Positions 8,591 to 18,132 of a DNA stretch of 64,000 bases are shown here, one piece after another. Location of the stretch: assembly GCF_002113125.1 (NCBI RefSeq), contig NZ_NEJP01000004.1:1-64000 (forward strand), written 5' to 3'. The notes beneath the pieces are model-generated. The model did no database searches. It saw nothing but the letters and a program-made list of their open reading frames with translations, and was not told the DNA's origin. The DNA comes from Pseudomonas sp. B20(2017) (GTDB lineage: Bacteria; Pseudomonadota; Gammaproteobacteria; Pseudomonadales; Pseudomonadaceae). Position numbers and translations under genes: made by a program. The stretch's first letter is position 1, and the number at the start of each line of letters is the position of its first letter.

Positions 8591-11500
8591 TCAGATGAAG
8601 TTGATTTCTTTCAGGTAGTCGCAGCCGCGACGCAGCAGCGCCGGGGATTTTTCCGGGTAGTGCGCGCCCATCTGCTGCACGCCGGCCTGGGCGTTGGCGT
8701 GGCCGATCAGGGAGATGTCGCCGATGTCCTCCTCGAAGCCGTTGAGGTAGAAACCGAGCACGCCGAACAGCGCGTTGTCGGCATCGACCCGGCCCAGTTG
8801 CTGTTGCCAGTCGGCGACGCTGACCAGCGAAAACTCGCTGCCGGTTTCGCGAAACGACGCGACATAGGCATCCCAGCTCAGGGGCTCCGGGTTATGCAGG
8901 TTGAACACCGCCCGTTCGGCCGAGTAACGGCTGGCGTGGAAGGCGATGAAGCGGGCGAGAAAGTCCACCGGCATCAGGTCGAAATTCAGCGCGAAGGCCG
9001 GCACCTGGCCGAGCTGGATCGAGCCCTTGAGCATCAGCATCAAACGGTTCTTGTGCGGCTGGCAGACACCGCTGAGGCTGTTGAAACTGATGTTGCCGGG
9101 CCGATACAGATTGACCCGCACCCCACGCTCCCGCGCCCGTTCGAGGATGCGTTCGCCGACCCATTTCGACAGGTTGTAGCCGTTGCGGATGTAGATCGGC
9201 GGCGTCGGTGCGGCGGGCAATTCCAGCACCCGGCCTGCGTCGTCGACAGTGCTGGAGGCCGACAGCGTCGAGACGAAATTGAACACCTTCTTGCTGCGCC
9301 CTTCGCACAGCCGTAGCAGTTCGAAAATCGGCTCGACGTTGTCCGCCGCCAACGACTCGTAATCAAGCACGTGATTGACGTTGGCGGCGTTGTGCACCAG
9401 CGCACCGAACTCGCGATCCAGTCGCACGAAGTCTTCATCGGACAGCCCCAGTTGCGGCCGGGTGATGTCTGCCGAATAGACCCGCACCCGACTGAGGTCC
9501 AGATGCTCCAGCCGGTTCTCTCGCAACGACTGGGCAAAGCGTTGCTCCGCCGTTTGCCCGCCGCCATCGCGCACCAGGCACGCCACTTCGCTGGCGCCCC
9601 ATCCCAGCAACGCCTCGACGATGTGCACGCCGACAAAACTGTTGGCGCCGGTGACGATCACCTTGTGCACATCGCCCATGCGGCTGATCGGCAACGGCTT
9701 GATGTCCAGCGCTCGTTCGGCGTCGGCCATCGCCTGGGCGCTGAGTACCGCGCTATCGTCGGTGCCGCGCACCAACGTGGCGAGTTTGGTGATGGTCGGC
9801 AGTTCGATGAAGCGGTTGATCGAGATGCTGCGGCCGAACTCCTCCCGCAATCGCAGGAGCATGCGCGACAGCAGAATCGAGTGACCGCCGAGATTGAAGA
9901 AGCTTTCATCGGTGGAAATGTCGCTGGTCGGCAGTTCCAGCAACTCGCCCCAGATCTCCAGCAGCAGTGCTTCGTCGGCGTTGGCCGGCAGGCATTTCGG
10001 GCCGCTGTCCTGCACGCTCACCGGCAGCTCCAGCAGGGCCTTGCGATCGACTTTGCCATTGGCGGCGAACGGCATGTTCGGCAGTTCCGTCCATGCCACC
10101 GGTTGCATGTAGTCGGGTAAAAACTGCTGCGCATGCGCTTTCAACGAATCGCGCGCGGCATCCGATTGCGGTTGGGCAAGGAACGCCAGAATCCGTCGCT
10201 GACTGTCGATCACCACGGCGATTTGCCGATACAGCTGACTCTCGCGCAGGCACCGCTCGATCTCTTCCGGCTCGACCCGGAAGCCGCGGATCTTCACCTG
10301 ATTGTCGCGGCGTCCGCACAGTTCGATGCCTTCTTCGCCCCACTTGGCCATGTCGCCGCTGCGGTAGGCGCGCAGACGCTGACCGTCCGGCAATTCCAGA
10401 TCCAGATAGCGCTCCGATGTCTGCTGTGGATTGTTCAGGTAACCCAGGCATACGCCGGGGCCGACGATGAACAGCTCGCCCACGGTCTGCTCCGGCACCG
10501 GTTGCAGATCGTCATCGAGGATCAGCACCTGACTGTTGGCAATCGGCCCACCGAGGGTGCGATTGCTGTCGCCTGGTTGCAGTTGTCGCGCGGTGATCAG
10601 CACCGTGGCTTCGGTCGGGCCGTAGAGGTTGTGCAGCTTGCCCTGACGCGTCAGCTGCTCGATCACGAACGGCTCGCAGACATCGCCGCCGGTCATGATC
10701 TGCCCGACGCTTTGCAGTTGGTCCAGCGGCAGGATGCTCAACAGCGCCGGCGGCAGGAACGCGTGGGTCAGTTGCCGACGGCGGATCAGCGCCATCAGTT
10801 GCAGCGGATCACGGCGCTGGTTGTCGTCGGGCACCACCAGTTCCGCGCCTTCGAGCAAGGTCGGGAAAATGTCGATCAGCGACGAGTCAAAACTCAGCGA
10901 CGAGAACTGCAACACCCGACTCTCGGCCCGCAACTGCACGTAATCGGCGTACCACGCCGTGAAATGCGCGAGGTTCGCCTGACTGAGCAGCACACCCTTC
11001 GGATGGCCGGTGGTGCCCGAGGTATAGAGCGCCATACACGGCGCATCGAGCTTGGGTCGACGACGCATAAGCGGCTGCGACAGATCGACGTCAGTGCGGT
11101 CGATGCGGCAGGCATCCAGCCCCGGCATCGAGTCACTCAGCGGATGTTCGCCGTCGTGCAGCAACAACACCGCGCCGGCGTTTTCCAGAATGTACTGCTG
11201 ACGCTGAAGCGGATGGCTCGGTTCCAGCGGCAGATACACCGCGCCGCTGCCGAGAATCGCCAGAATCGAAGCAAACAGCGCATCGCATTTCGGCAGGCAA
11301 ATCCCCACTACCCATGGTTGCGGTTGTGTCTTCAGCATTGCCAGCAAGCGTTGCTGGATTGCACGGCTGTGATCATGCAACTGGCGATAGCTGATCGACT
11401 GCTCGGCAAGGTGCAGCGCCGGACGTTCCGCATGCTCGATCAGGCTCCGTTGCAGCCGTTCGATCACCGGGATCTGCGCCTGTTGCAGCAACGCCGGATG

Positions 11501-11980
11501 GGCCGTGGTATTGAAGCGATGGACGTAAGCCAGGCTGTCGAGAAACAGCAGGTTTTCCACCTGCTCGAAGTCCGGTGCACGGGCCGTCGCCGCGTGCTGG
11601 AAATACTCGACATCGCGGGAAAAGCGGCTGACCAGCAGCGCCACTTCGTCCACCACCTGCGCCAGTGTTCGCTGGCGCAGGGCCTGACCGTTGCCGGACG
11701 GTTCGTCGGCGATGGGTACGCGGCTCAGCAGTGTCGTGTTGCAGAGGCACAGCAGATCGAGCACCGGCAGTCTGCCGACGCCCGTTGCACCGATACCCAG
11801 ACGTAAAGTCAGGTGCGGTGTCACGCCGTGATCCTGCGGCGCAAGGCTGCCGTCATCGATCACCAGATCCACCGACGGAGCGACGTCCGTCAGCAATGAA
11901 TGACCGTGTTGTTCGAGCTCCTGCGCCAGGTCGGTCAAGGCCTGGCTGCGGCCCCTCAGCAAAATGTCGAGACGTCTCAT
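8591..11980 (-). CDS. mgoA: MgoA/PvfC, NRPS-like protein: adenylation, carrier and thioester-reductase domains
   Basis: This 1129-residue single-module synthetase lacks a condensation domain. Residues 1-185 are an N-terminal extension without a clear assignment. The adenylation domain (about 190-610) shows YTSGTTGHPKG, NLYGPTEAT, YRSGDMAKW, VKIRGFRVEPEEIE and ANGKVDRKAL. The carrier domain near 697 has FFNLGGHSILLS, with the phosphopantetheine serine. The C-terminal reductase has a Rossmann motif VTGANSFVGVHI near 780 and YNLSK with catalytic Tyr/Lys near 936. It activates an amino acid (leucine or valine in studied relatives), loads it and releases it reductively as an aldehyde. AAGGAGG precedes the ATG, and mgoC ends 13 bases upstream. 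The product class is known from related clusters; the substrate here is inferred. Confidence 0.93.
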   Translation of the reverse strand: MRRLDILLRGRSQALTDLAQELEQHGHSLLTDVAPSVDLVIDDGSLAPQDHGVTPHLTLRLGIGATGVGRLPVLDLLCLCNTTLLSRVPIADEPSGNGQALRQRTLAQVVDEVALLVSRFSRDVEYFQHAATARAPDFEQVENLLFLDSLAYVHRFNTTAHPALLQQAQIPVIERLQRSLIEHAERPALHLAEQSISYRQLHDHSRAIQQRLLAMLKTQPQPWVVGICLPKCDALFASILAILGSGAVYLPLEPSHPLQRQQYILENAGAVLLLHDGEHPLSDSMPGLDACRIDRTDVDLSQPLMRRRPKLDAPCMALYTSGTTGHPKGVLLSQANLAHFTAWYADYVQLRAESRVLQFSSLSFDSSLIDIFPTLLEGAELVVPDDNQRRDPLQLMALIRRRQLTHAFLPPALLSILPLDQLQSVGQIMTGGDVCEPFVIEQLTRQGKLHNLYGPTEATVLITARQLQPGDSNRTLGGPIANSQVLILDDDLQPVPEQTVGELFIVGPGVCLGYLNNPQQTSERYLDLELPDGQRLRAYRSGDMAKWGEEGIELCGRRDNQVKIRGFRVEPEEIERCLRESQLYRQIAVVIDSQRRILAFLAQPQSDAARDSLKAHAQQFLPDYMQPVAWTELPNMPFAANGKVDRKALLELPVSVQDSGPKCLPANADEALLLEIWGELLELPTSDISTDESFFNLGGHSILLSRMLLRLREEFGRSISINRFIELPTITKLATLVRGTDDSAVLSAQAMADAERALDIKPLPISRMGDVHKVIVTGANSFVGVHIVEALLGWGASEVACLVRDGGGQTAEQRFAQSLRENRLEHLDLSRVRVYSADITRPQLGLSDEDFVRLDREFGALVHNAANVNHVLDYESLAADNVEPIFELLRLCEGRSKKVFNFVSTLSASSTVDDAGRVLELPAAPTPPIYIRNGYNLSKWVGERILERARERGVRVNLYRPGNISFNSLSGVCQPHKNRLMLMLKGSIQLGQVPAFALNFDLMPVDFLARFIAFHASRYSAERAVFNLHNPEPLSWDAYVASFRETGSEFSLVSVADWQQQLGRVDADNALFGVLGFYLNGFEEDIGDISLIGHANAQAGVQQMGAHYPEKSPALLRRGCDYLKEINFI

Positions 11981-11993
11981 GTCAGCCTCCTTG

Positions 11994-12923
11994 TCAAACC
12001 AGGTAGTCGCGCAGGGCGTGCTGCACGCACGGTGTGTCGAGCAGCGAGCTGTTGTGGAAGAACCGCACGATGTTGCCCACCAGCGGGTGGTGACGATTGA
12101 TCGGGAATGCCAGCCCGGCCATCTCGTCTTTCAGTGCGCGGCGGGTTGCCTCGTTGACTGGCAGGGCGTCGATCAGGCGCAGGTCGAAAGCCTTCTGGAT
12201 GTCGTTGGTCAGGTAATGGCCGATGAACACCGGCAGGATCTGCGCGATGCATTCGCGATCCGCATCGCTCGCGGTGTGCCAGTAGATGCGCACCATCCGC
12301 GCCCAGAAACTCGAGTGCCGGCCCTCGTCGAGCAGGTGGTCGGCCATCAGGCCTTTGATCGACGGCTTGACCGTGTCGTCCCGTGCGAACGCCGCGACAT
12401 CGCCGGTCACGGTGTTTTCGGCGATGGCGACGCAGATCAGCTCCACGGCGCTGCGCAAGTGTTGCGGCGCCAGTTCGACGGCAGCCGGAATCGCCCGGCT
12501 CAGTTCGATTTCATTCGGCAGCTCGATGGGCTCGATGCCGGTCAAGGCCACGGTCTGCTGCATGAAATCCATCGCCACCAGCGCGTGGTAGTCCTCGTCC
12601 ACGACCACGGTCATCGCGTCGTAGCGACAGGCGAACGGGAACGCCACGGCGAAGCGGTTCTTGGCGATGCTGCGGGCGGTCTTGTCGACGATCTCGGTCT
12701 CGAAAATCACCACGTCGTTGATGAACTTGTACAGCGTCTGCACCAAGGCAAAATCACGCTGATGCGGGCATTCGCGCAGGAAGGTTTCGCTGAGCACCAA
12801 CGGCTGGCGGCTGAGCGGATAGATCAGCCGCGCGTCGTCCTCCAGCACGCGGCGTGGCCGGGTGCGAATGGTCGCGCGGCTTTCCCAGGCGTCGGCGAAA
12901 GACTGGTAGTCGGCGGCGTTCAT
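11994..12923 (-). CDS. mgoC: MgoC/PvfB, AurF-type di-iron N-oxygenase
   Basis: This 309-residue protein belongs to the p-aminobenzoate N-oxygenase (AurF) family. The di-iron ligands can be read in order: a glutamate in FETE (about 75-77), E110xxH113 in DEDYH, E169, then H196xxxE200xxH203 in HLLDEGRH. All seven expected ligands are present, so it should be active and oxidise an amine nitrogen of the substrate to hydroxylamine or further. Its ATG overlaps the stop of mgoB by 4 bases (ATGA), so the two oxygenase genes are translationally coupled. In pvf and fragin-type pathways the equivalent enzyme starts N-oxidation of the amino-acid-derived precursor. Confidence 0.93.
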   Translation of the reverse strand: MNAADYQSFADAWESRATIRTRPRRVLEDDARLIYPLSRQPLVLSETFLRECPHQRDFALVQTLYKFINDVVIFETEIVDKTARSIAKNRFAVAFPFACRYDAMTVVVDEDYHALVAMDFMQQTVALTGIEPIELPNEIELSRAIPAAVELAPQHLRSAVELICVAIAENTVTGDVAAFARDDTVKPSIKGLMADHLLDEGRHSSFWARMVRIYWHTASDADRECIAQILPVFIGHYLTNDIQKAFDLRLIDALPVNEATRRALKDEMAGLAFPINRHHPLVGNIVRFFHNSSLLDTPCVQHALRDYLV

Positions 12924-13693
12924 TGGGCCACCTCCGCCAGCGGCTCGCGCATGCTCAGGCGGAGGCCGTCCCAGAGGGCGATGCGGCTTTCCACGGCGGC
13001 GATGGCGCTGGCGTAGACCTCGGCTTCGCGCTGCGGATCGCCATCGACCAGTCGATCCAGCAGTTGCTCGGCGGCCGGGCCGTGGTCTTCGGAGTCGACC
13101 TCGATGTGCCGCTCCAGGTAGTAACGGAAGGTCGGCGCCTGTTCGACGCCAATGCCCCAGGCATCGAGCATGCGCTGGAACATCGTCGGGATCACGCTCT
13201 CGCGACCGTGCAGGAATGCGGCGGCCACGCTGTGCCCCGGCGCATGCAGCGCGGTGTGCAAGGTGTCACGGACGAATCGCGCCGCCGCCGGATCAACCTC
13301 GACGCTTTGCAGGGCGACGTCGTAACTCACGCCTTCCTGTTGCAGTGTCACGAAGCGCTCCACCGCTGTCGTGTCCGCACCGACTTCGCGCATCGCATCC
13401 AGATACAGTTCGAAGTGACTGTAATGCCCGTGTGACAGCCGGTCGTCAGATTCTTCCCCGAGCACGATTTCGTTGATCAGTCGTGCCGCGTGCGGATCCC
13501 GTGGCGGCAACCACGGCAGGCGAGTGCAAGTCAGTTCCTGCTGCAGGCGCTTGGTCAGTGACATGAAGTCCCAGACAGCAAATACATGGGACTCCATGAA
13601 CCGGCGCAATGTCGCCAAAGAATCGATTTCGGAGAAGATCGGATGAACGCTGAGTTCGGCTTTCTTTAGTGTAAGTTGCTCTTTAGTTGGCAT
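12920..13693 (-). CDS. mgoB: MgoB/PvfA, DUF3050 haem-oxygenase-like di-iron protein
   Basis: This helical protein of about 257 residues is of the DUF3050 type, related to haem-oxygenase-like di-iron oxidases. It keeps the family blocks [46 protein letters not shown] and [19 protein letters not shown]. The His/Glu/Asp residues in the last three blocks are the likely metal ligands. It heads the mgo operon and overlaps mgoC by 4 bases. Two starts are possible: ATG at 13693 (MPTKEQ) and an in-frame TTG at 13735 adding 14 residues. Neither has a strong ribosome-binding site, and I prefer the ATG. In homologous clusters it works with the AurF-type enzyme on the carrier-bound or free amino acid. Confidence 0.88.
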   Translation of the reverse strand: MPTKEQLTLKKAELSVHPIFSEIDSLATLRRFMESHVFAVWDFMSLTKRLQQELTCTRLPWLPPRDPHAARLINEIVLGEESDDRLSHGHYSHFELYLDAMREVGADTTAVERFVTLQQEGVSYDVALQSVEVDPAAARFVRDTLHTALHAPGHSVAAAFLHGRESVIPTMFQRMLDAWGIGVEQAPTFRYYLERHIEVDSEDHGPAAEQLLDRLVDGDPQREAEVYASAIAAVESRIALWDGLRLSMREPLAEVAQ

Positions 13694-13735
13694 GGTTGCG
13701 AGACTCTGGATAAGAGGGAAGTAGGGATTGCTCAA

Positions 13736-14414
13736 TCAATCGCTAATAACGTTGAACAAGTTTCTCCAGGCGAACGACAGCCTCATTCGGTTTCGATGAA
13801 AGCAGGCAATGTCTGAAGGGCCCAAAACTACAGCGGACGGTCAAGCCGTCGCAATCGAGGCCGTACTGCAAGGGTGTGCCGTGTTGATCATTACGGATCC
13901 AGACTCGGCGAAGAAAAACTAATACATCGCAAAACAACTTAACAAGTTTATTTTTAATTATTTTTAGTTGGCTGTTTTGGAAGTATGAGTGGGTCAGATA
14001 AAACTTATTGGTTAAGTTTTATTTGGGCGTAGTTACTCCTTTCGGCGTTTAATGGCCAAAATTGAACGACAAGAGTGAATGCCTCACTCGAAGCAACTTT
14101 CCAATTGAGTAATTGAATGAATATGAGGGGATGAAGTCGGGCTGTAACGGCGCCGTTTCTTCCTGTTCCCGTGACAAGGCTCCTTCCGTAGGTTCCTGGT
14201 GCGGGGACTGCTGCCGGGGCGGCGCGTCCCCGTTCTATATTGGGTTGGCGTTTCAAGGGTGCGCGTAAATCGGCGCCGCGGCTATCGTCGAAAATGACTT
14301 CCTTGCGGTGCAAATTCCGGGCTGTTCAAAGCAGTGGGGAGGTTAGAGCGCAGGCGCCGAAGTGCCACGGCAATTGAGCGTGACCGGCGTGAGGATTTGT
14401 AAGCGGGTTATACG
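13736..14414. other. Long non-coding region upstream of the mgo operon
   Basis: About 700 bases lie between mgoB and the GntR gene. The part next to mgoB (about 13,920-14,050) is markedly AT-rich (for example TTTATTTTTAATTATTTTTAG at 13947-13967), unlike its surroundings, and is the likely promoter and leader. A GC-rich inverted repeat, CGGGGAC at 14202 with GTCCCCG ending 14232, could fold into a hairpin. Small frames such as 14005-14313 (minus) show no start signal or recognisable family. No convincing gene was found. Confidence 0.5.
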
Positions 14415-14438
14415 CCGGGTGAGCGAGGGCTCACCCGG
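14415..14438 (-). terminator. Perfect hairpin just after the GntR gene
   Basis: CCGGGTGAGC and GCTCACCCGG form a 10-bp perfect stem with a 4-base loop, 7 bases past the regulator's stop codon. No T run follows on the minus strand, so termination would be imperfect. Its position suits the 3' end of the GntR transcript. Confidence 0.5.
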
Positions 14439-14445
14439 GGGATTT

Positions 14446-15192
14446 TCAGCGTGCCGCCTGGCGACCTTTGGAGGTGGTGCTTGCCAAGTATCGAGTGATC
14501 ACCTCGACACCGCGATTGAGGTGCTGCTCCAGCAGTGTCACGGCGTGCGGGGTGTCACGCTCTTTCACGGCCTGCAACAGCGCACGGTGGTCGTCCTGGG
14601 AGAGTTTGCCCAGGCCCATGGCCTCGAGGTTGAAGCGCAGGAAGCGTTCTTCTTCATTCAAGCCGTCTTCCACCAGCCGCAACAGCCGGCCATTGGGCGC
14701 CTTGCTGTAGAGCGCCATGTGAAACAGACGGTTGAGCCGGCCGATCTCTGTGTAGTCGTGTTCGATTTCCAGCTCTTCGATGTAGCCGGCCGCGCGTTCG
14801 TGATCGGCCGGGGTCAGCAGCGGGATCGACTGGCGCAGCGCTTCGGACTCCAGCAGGATGCGCAGCTCGTAGGTTTGCGTTGCATCGCCCTGGATCAACG
14901 GCGCCACCACCGCGCCCTTGTGGGCAATCACGCTGAGCAGGCCCTGGGCCTCGAGTTGGCGCAAGGCTTCGCGCACCGGCATGCGGCTGACACCGAACAG
15001 GTCGGCCAGATCCTGCTGGCGCACGGCGGTGCCGCAGGGCAGGCGCCCGTCGAGAATCGCCGCGCGCAGGGTTTCTTCGATGACCGAGCGCGCCAGATGC
15101 GCGGGAATCGGGCCGTCGACTTTGATGCTGTGGAGTGGCTTGGGCTTCTGGGTCACAACTGCACACCCTATGACTGCGATATTTGGATCCAA
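14446..15192 (-). CDS. GntR-family transcriptional regulator, FCD (FadR) subfamily
   Basis: This 248-residue regulator has an N-terminal winged helix at about 28-95 (SVIEETLRAAILDGRL, VRQQDLADLFGVSRMPVREALRQLEAQGLL) and an all-helical FCD ligand domain at about 105-235. Metal/ligand-type residues lie in ELRILLESEALR, LNRLFHMALY and DDHRALLQA. Such proteins usually sense small organic acids or amino-acid metabolites. The effector is unknown, and no neighbouring catabolic operon points to one. The start is uncertain: ATG at 15192 or a GTG 12 codons later (VTQKPK). It diverges from lapG and may be unrelated to either neighbour. Confidence 0.9.
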   Translation of the reverse strand: MDPNIAVIGCAVVTQKPKPLHSIKVDGPIPAHLARSVIEETLRAAILDGRLPCGTAVRQQDLADLFGVSRMPVREALRQLEAQGLLSVIAHKGAVVAPLIQGDATQTYELRILLESEALRQSIPLLTPADHERAAGYIEELEIEHDYTEIGRLNRLFHMALYSKAPNGRLLRLVEDGLNEEERFLRFNLEAMGLGKLSQDDHRALLQAVKERDTPHAVTLLEQHLNRGVEVITRYLASTTSKGRQAAR

Positions 15193-15281
15193 AGGACACT
15201 AGTGATTGCTCTACAGGTTGTCAAACCATGTAGAAGAACCCTGTCACATCTGAAGTTTAGCGCGCCAACGATGATCTCAGG

Positions 15282-16043
15282 GTGCCATTGTTTTTTGCTG
15301 GGCTAACCTTCACCATCAAGCGCTTTCCTCTCTGCCCTGGATGCCTTGCATTGGCGGTACGTTTCGCAATCCCACGGATTGCGCGCTGGTTTGCCTGCGC
15401 GCTGCTGCTGGCCGGCATCATGCTGGGCGGTCTGCATGCCGATTGGGATTTTTCCGCAATCAGCCGCAAGGCCACGGCACTGTACGGGCCGTTGGGCGCC
15501 GGGCAACAGCGGATCGATGCCTGGCAGAACCTGCTGGCCACGCAGAAGCAGGTCAGCGAGATGGAAAAGCTCAAAGTAGTGAACCTGTTTTTCAACAAAC
15601 AGATGCGCTACGTCGAAGACATCGATCTGTGGCACGAGGTCGATTATTGGGAAACCCCCATCGAGGCCTTGTGGAAAGGCGCCGGCGACTGCGAAGACTA
15701 CGCGATCGCCAAGTATTTCAGCCTGCGCCACCTCGGTGTGGCCAGTGACAAGTTGCGCATCACCTACGTAAAGGCGCTGCGCCAGAACCGCGCGCACATG
15801 GTCCTGACTTACTATTCCAGCCCTGACGCCATGCCGCTGGTGCTCGACAGCCTGATCGACCCGATCAAGCCGGCCGCCGAGCGAACCGATTTGCTGCCGG
15901 TCTACTCTTTCAATGCCGAAGGGCTGTACCTGCCGGGCGCCAAGGGCAACAAGAAGGTCGGTGACACCAAACGCCTGTCACGCTGGCAGGATGTGTTGAA
16001 GAAAATGCAGGCCGAAGGATTTCCGGTCGAGACGACTAACTAG
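15282..16043 (+). CDS. lapG: LapG, periplasmic transglutaminase-like cysteine protease that releases LapA
   Basis: This bacterial transglutaminase-like cysteine protease has up to 253 residues with an N-terminal signal segment (FACALLLAGIMLGGLHA). The catalytic set is clear: C137 in GDCEDY, H172 in NRAHMVL and D189 in LVLDSLID. The acidic residues flanking the cysteine (D136, E138) are those known to bind calcium in LapG. It cuts the N-terminal retention module of LapA at a TAAG site, freeing the adhesin from the cell. lapD follows 14 bases later. The first in-frame start (GTG 15282) has no good ribosome-binding site, so the true start may lie further in, for example at TTG 15351. Confidence 0.95.
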   Translation: MPLFFAGLTFTIKRFPLCPGCLALAVRFAIPRIARWFACALLLAGIMLGGLHADWDFSAISRKATALYGPLGAGQQRIDAWQNLLATQKQVSEMEKLKVVNLFFNKQMRYVEDIDLWHEVDYWETPIEALWKGAGDCEDYAIAKYFSLRHLGVASDKLRITYVKALRQNRAHMVLTYYSSPDAMPLVLDSLIDPIKPAAERTDLLPVYSFNAEGLYLPGAKGNKKVGDTKRLSRWQDVLKKMQAEGFPVETTN

Positions 16044-16057
16044 GAGCACGCGCTCAG

Positions 16058-18004
16058 ATGTCTTTGTTCAAACAGCTGTTGATCGCTATCTGTCTGTTCC
16101 TGGTGGTCGCCTTCACCGGCAGCTTCATGGTCAGTCTGGAGAGCTCGCGCACCCAGTACGTCAACCAGTTGCGCTCCCATGCCCAGGATGCGGCCACGGC
16201 GCTGGCGCTGTCGTTGACGCCGAACATCGATGACCCGGCGATGGTCGAGCTGCTGGTCAGTTCGATCTTCGACAGCGGTTATTACTCGAGCATCCGCGTG
16301 GTCGACCTGAAGACCGACCAGACCATCGTCGAGCGCAACGGCATTCCAGCGGTCACCAACGTGCCGGACTGGTTCGTCAAACTGATCGGCCTGGAGCCGG
16401 CCGGTGGCGATGCGCTGGTCAGCCGTGGCTGGGAGCAGGCGGCGCGGGTCGAGGTGGTCAGCCACCCGATGTTCGCTTTGGCCAAACTCTGGCAGAGCGC
16501 GCTCGGCAGCCTTGGCTGGTTGCTGGTCTGCGGTGCGGTGAGTGCGGTGCTGGGCGCGCTGTTGTTGCGTCGGCAACTCAAGCCGCTGGATTACATGGTC
16601 AAGCAATCCCACGCCATCGCTCGTCGTGAGTTCCTGAGTCTGCCGGACCTACCGCGCACGCCTGAATTGCGCCGTGTGGTGCTGGCCATGAACCAGATGG
16701 TCGAGAAGCTCAAGGCGCTGTTCCAGGAGCAGGCCGAACGCAGTGAAAAACTGCGCACCGAGTCCTATCAGGACAACCTCACGGGGCTGGCCAACCGGCG
16801 TTATTTCGAGATGCAACTGAATGCGCGGGTGAGCAACCCGGAGCAGGCCAGTTCCGGTTATCTGCTGCTGTTGCGGGTCAAGGATCTGGCCGGTCTCAAC
16901 CAGCGCCTCGGCGGTCAGCGCACCGATGAATTGTTGAAAGCGGTCGGCGAGCAACTGTCCCGCGAGTGCGCCAAATACCCGGAAACCCAGAACCTCGTCA
17001 CCCGGATTCGTGGTGGTGAATTCGCCGTGCTGGCGCCGGGGCTGACCCGCGAAGAGGCGCTGCAACTGGCGCAGAGTCTTGACAGTGCCCTGAGCAGCCT
17101 GCACGCGACGGGCGCCACCGACGTGGCCGCCGTGGCTTCTATCGGCCTGGCACCGTTCGCTCACGGCGATTCGCCGCAAGCGGTTCTCAGCCTCGGCGAT
17201 CAGGCGCTGGCCCAAGCCGAAGGGCAGGGCGAGCAGAACTGGGCATGTCTCGATCAGAGCCTGGTGGCGGACGTCGGTGACGATCACCACGCTTGGCACC
17301 GTTTGCTCGATCAGGCGCTGAACCAGCGGCGCTTCGAGCTGTTCTTCCAGCCGGTAGTGGCGGCGCAGGACACGCAACTGGTGCTGCATTACAAAGTGCT
17401 GTCGCGCTTGCTCGACGAGCAGGGCCAGACCATTCCCGCCGGGCGCTTCCTGCCGTGGCTGGAGCGCTTCGGCTGGACCGCGCGACTGGACCGGTTGATG
17501 CTCGAGCGGGTGCTGGAGCAGATGGCCGGCCATGAAGAATCCCTGGCGCTGAACTTGTCCTCCGCGACCCTGGCCGATCCGCAGGCGTTGAACAAAGTGT
17601 TCGAGATTCTGCGGACGCATTCCAACCTCGGTGCACGCCTGACCCTGGAAATCGGCGAGGAACAATTGCCGGAGCAAGCGGTGCTGGAACAGCTGACCCG
17701 CCGCCTGCGCGAGCTCGGATTCTCCCTGAGCCTGCAGCGCTTCGGTGGGCGCTTCAGCATGATCGGCAACCTGGCACGGCTCGGGCTGGCGTACCTGAAG
17801 ATCGATGGCAGTTACATCCGGGCGATCGATCAGGAAAGCGACAAGCGTCTGTTCATCGAAGCGATCCAGCGCGCGGCACACAGCATCGATCTGCCGCTGA
17901 TTGCCGAACGGGTGGAGACGGAAGGGGAGTTGTCGGTGATTCGCGAGATGGGGTTGTATGGGGTTCAGGGGCAGCTGTTCGGTGAGCCCAAACCCTGGCG
18001 TTAA
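16058..18004 (+). CDS. lapD: LapD, inner-membrane c-di-GMP receptor controlling LapG
   Basis: This 648-residue protein has TM1 at about 5-27, a periplasmic LapD/MoxY-type output domain at about 28-150 that captures LapG, TM2 at about 152-170, HAMP to about 235, then degenerate GGDEF and EAL domains. The GGDEF motif reads RGGEF (318-322), and KVL (446-448) stands where EAL should be, so it should bind c-di-GMP without making or breaking it. High c-di-GMP makes LapD sequester LapG and keep LapA on the surface. It is co-transcribed with lapG, and AGGAG lies 12 bases before the ATG. Confidence 0.97.
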   Translation: MSLFKQLLIAICLFLVVAFTGSFMVSLESSRTQYVNQLRSHAQDAATALALSLTPNIDDPAMVELLVSSIFDSGYYSSIRVVDLKTDQTIVERNGIPAVTNVPDWFVKLIGLEPAGGDALVSRGWEQAARVEVVSHPMFALAKLWQSALGSLGWLLVCGAVSAVLGALLLRRQLKPLDYMVKQSHAIARREFLSLPDLPRTPELRRVVLAMNQMVEKLKALFQEQAERSEKLRTESYQDNLTGLANRRYFEMQLNARVSNPEQASSGYLLLLRVKDLAGLNQRLGGQRTDELLKAVGEQLSRECAKYPETQNLVTRIRGGEFAVLAPGLTREEALQLAQSLDSALSSLHATGATDVAAVASIGLAPFAHGDSPQAVLSLGDQALAQAEGQGEQNWACLDQSLVADVGDDHHAWHRLLDQALNQRRFELFFQPVVAAQDTQLVLHYKVLSRLLDEQGQTIPAGRFLPWLERFGWTARLDRLMLERVLEQMAGHEESLALNLSSATLADPQALNKVFEILRTHSNLGARLTLEIGEEQLPEQAVLEQLTRRLRELGFSLSLQRFGGRFSMIGNLARLGLAYLKIDGSYIRAIDQESDKRLFIEAIQRAAHSIDLPLIAERVETEGELSVIREMGLYGVQGQLFGEPKPWR

Positions 18005-18035
18005 GGCTGTAGAATTGCGTCGCCGCTAAGGCTGC

Positions 18036-18104
18036 CTTCGCGAGCAAGCTCGCTCCCACATTGGGTATACATACCTCCTGTGGGAGCGAGCTTGCTCGCG
18101 AAGG
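18036..18104. repeat. REP pair (REPIN) after lapD
   Basis: TCGCGAGCAAGCTCGCTCCCACA and its near-perfect inverted copy TGTGGGAGCGAGCTTGCTCGCGA are separated by about 20 bases. It belongs to the GAGCAAGCTC subtype and sits between two convergent genes. The full inverted repeat can fold into one long hairpin, so it may also act as the 3' end of lapD. Confidence 0.92.
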
Positions 18105-18132
18105 GGCCCGTCCAGTCACCGAAGATCCTGGA

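Noticed and set aside
14005..14313. 102-codon minus-strand frame upstream of mgo
   Set aside because: No ribosome-binding site, no recognisable family, and it runs through an AT-rich promoter-like region and an inverted repeat.
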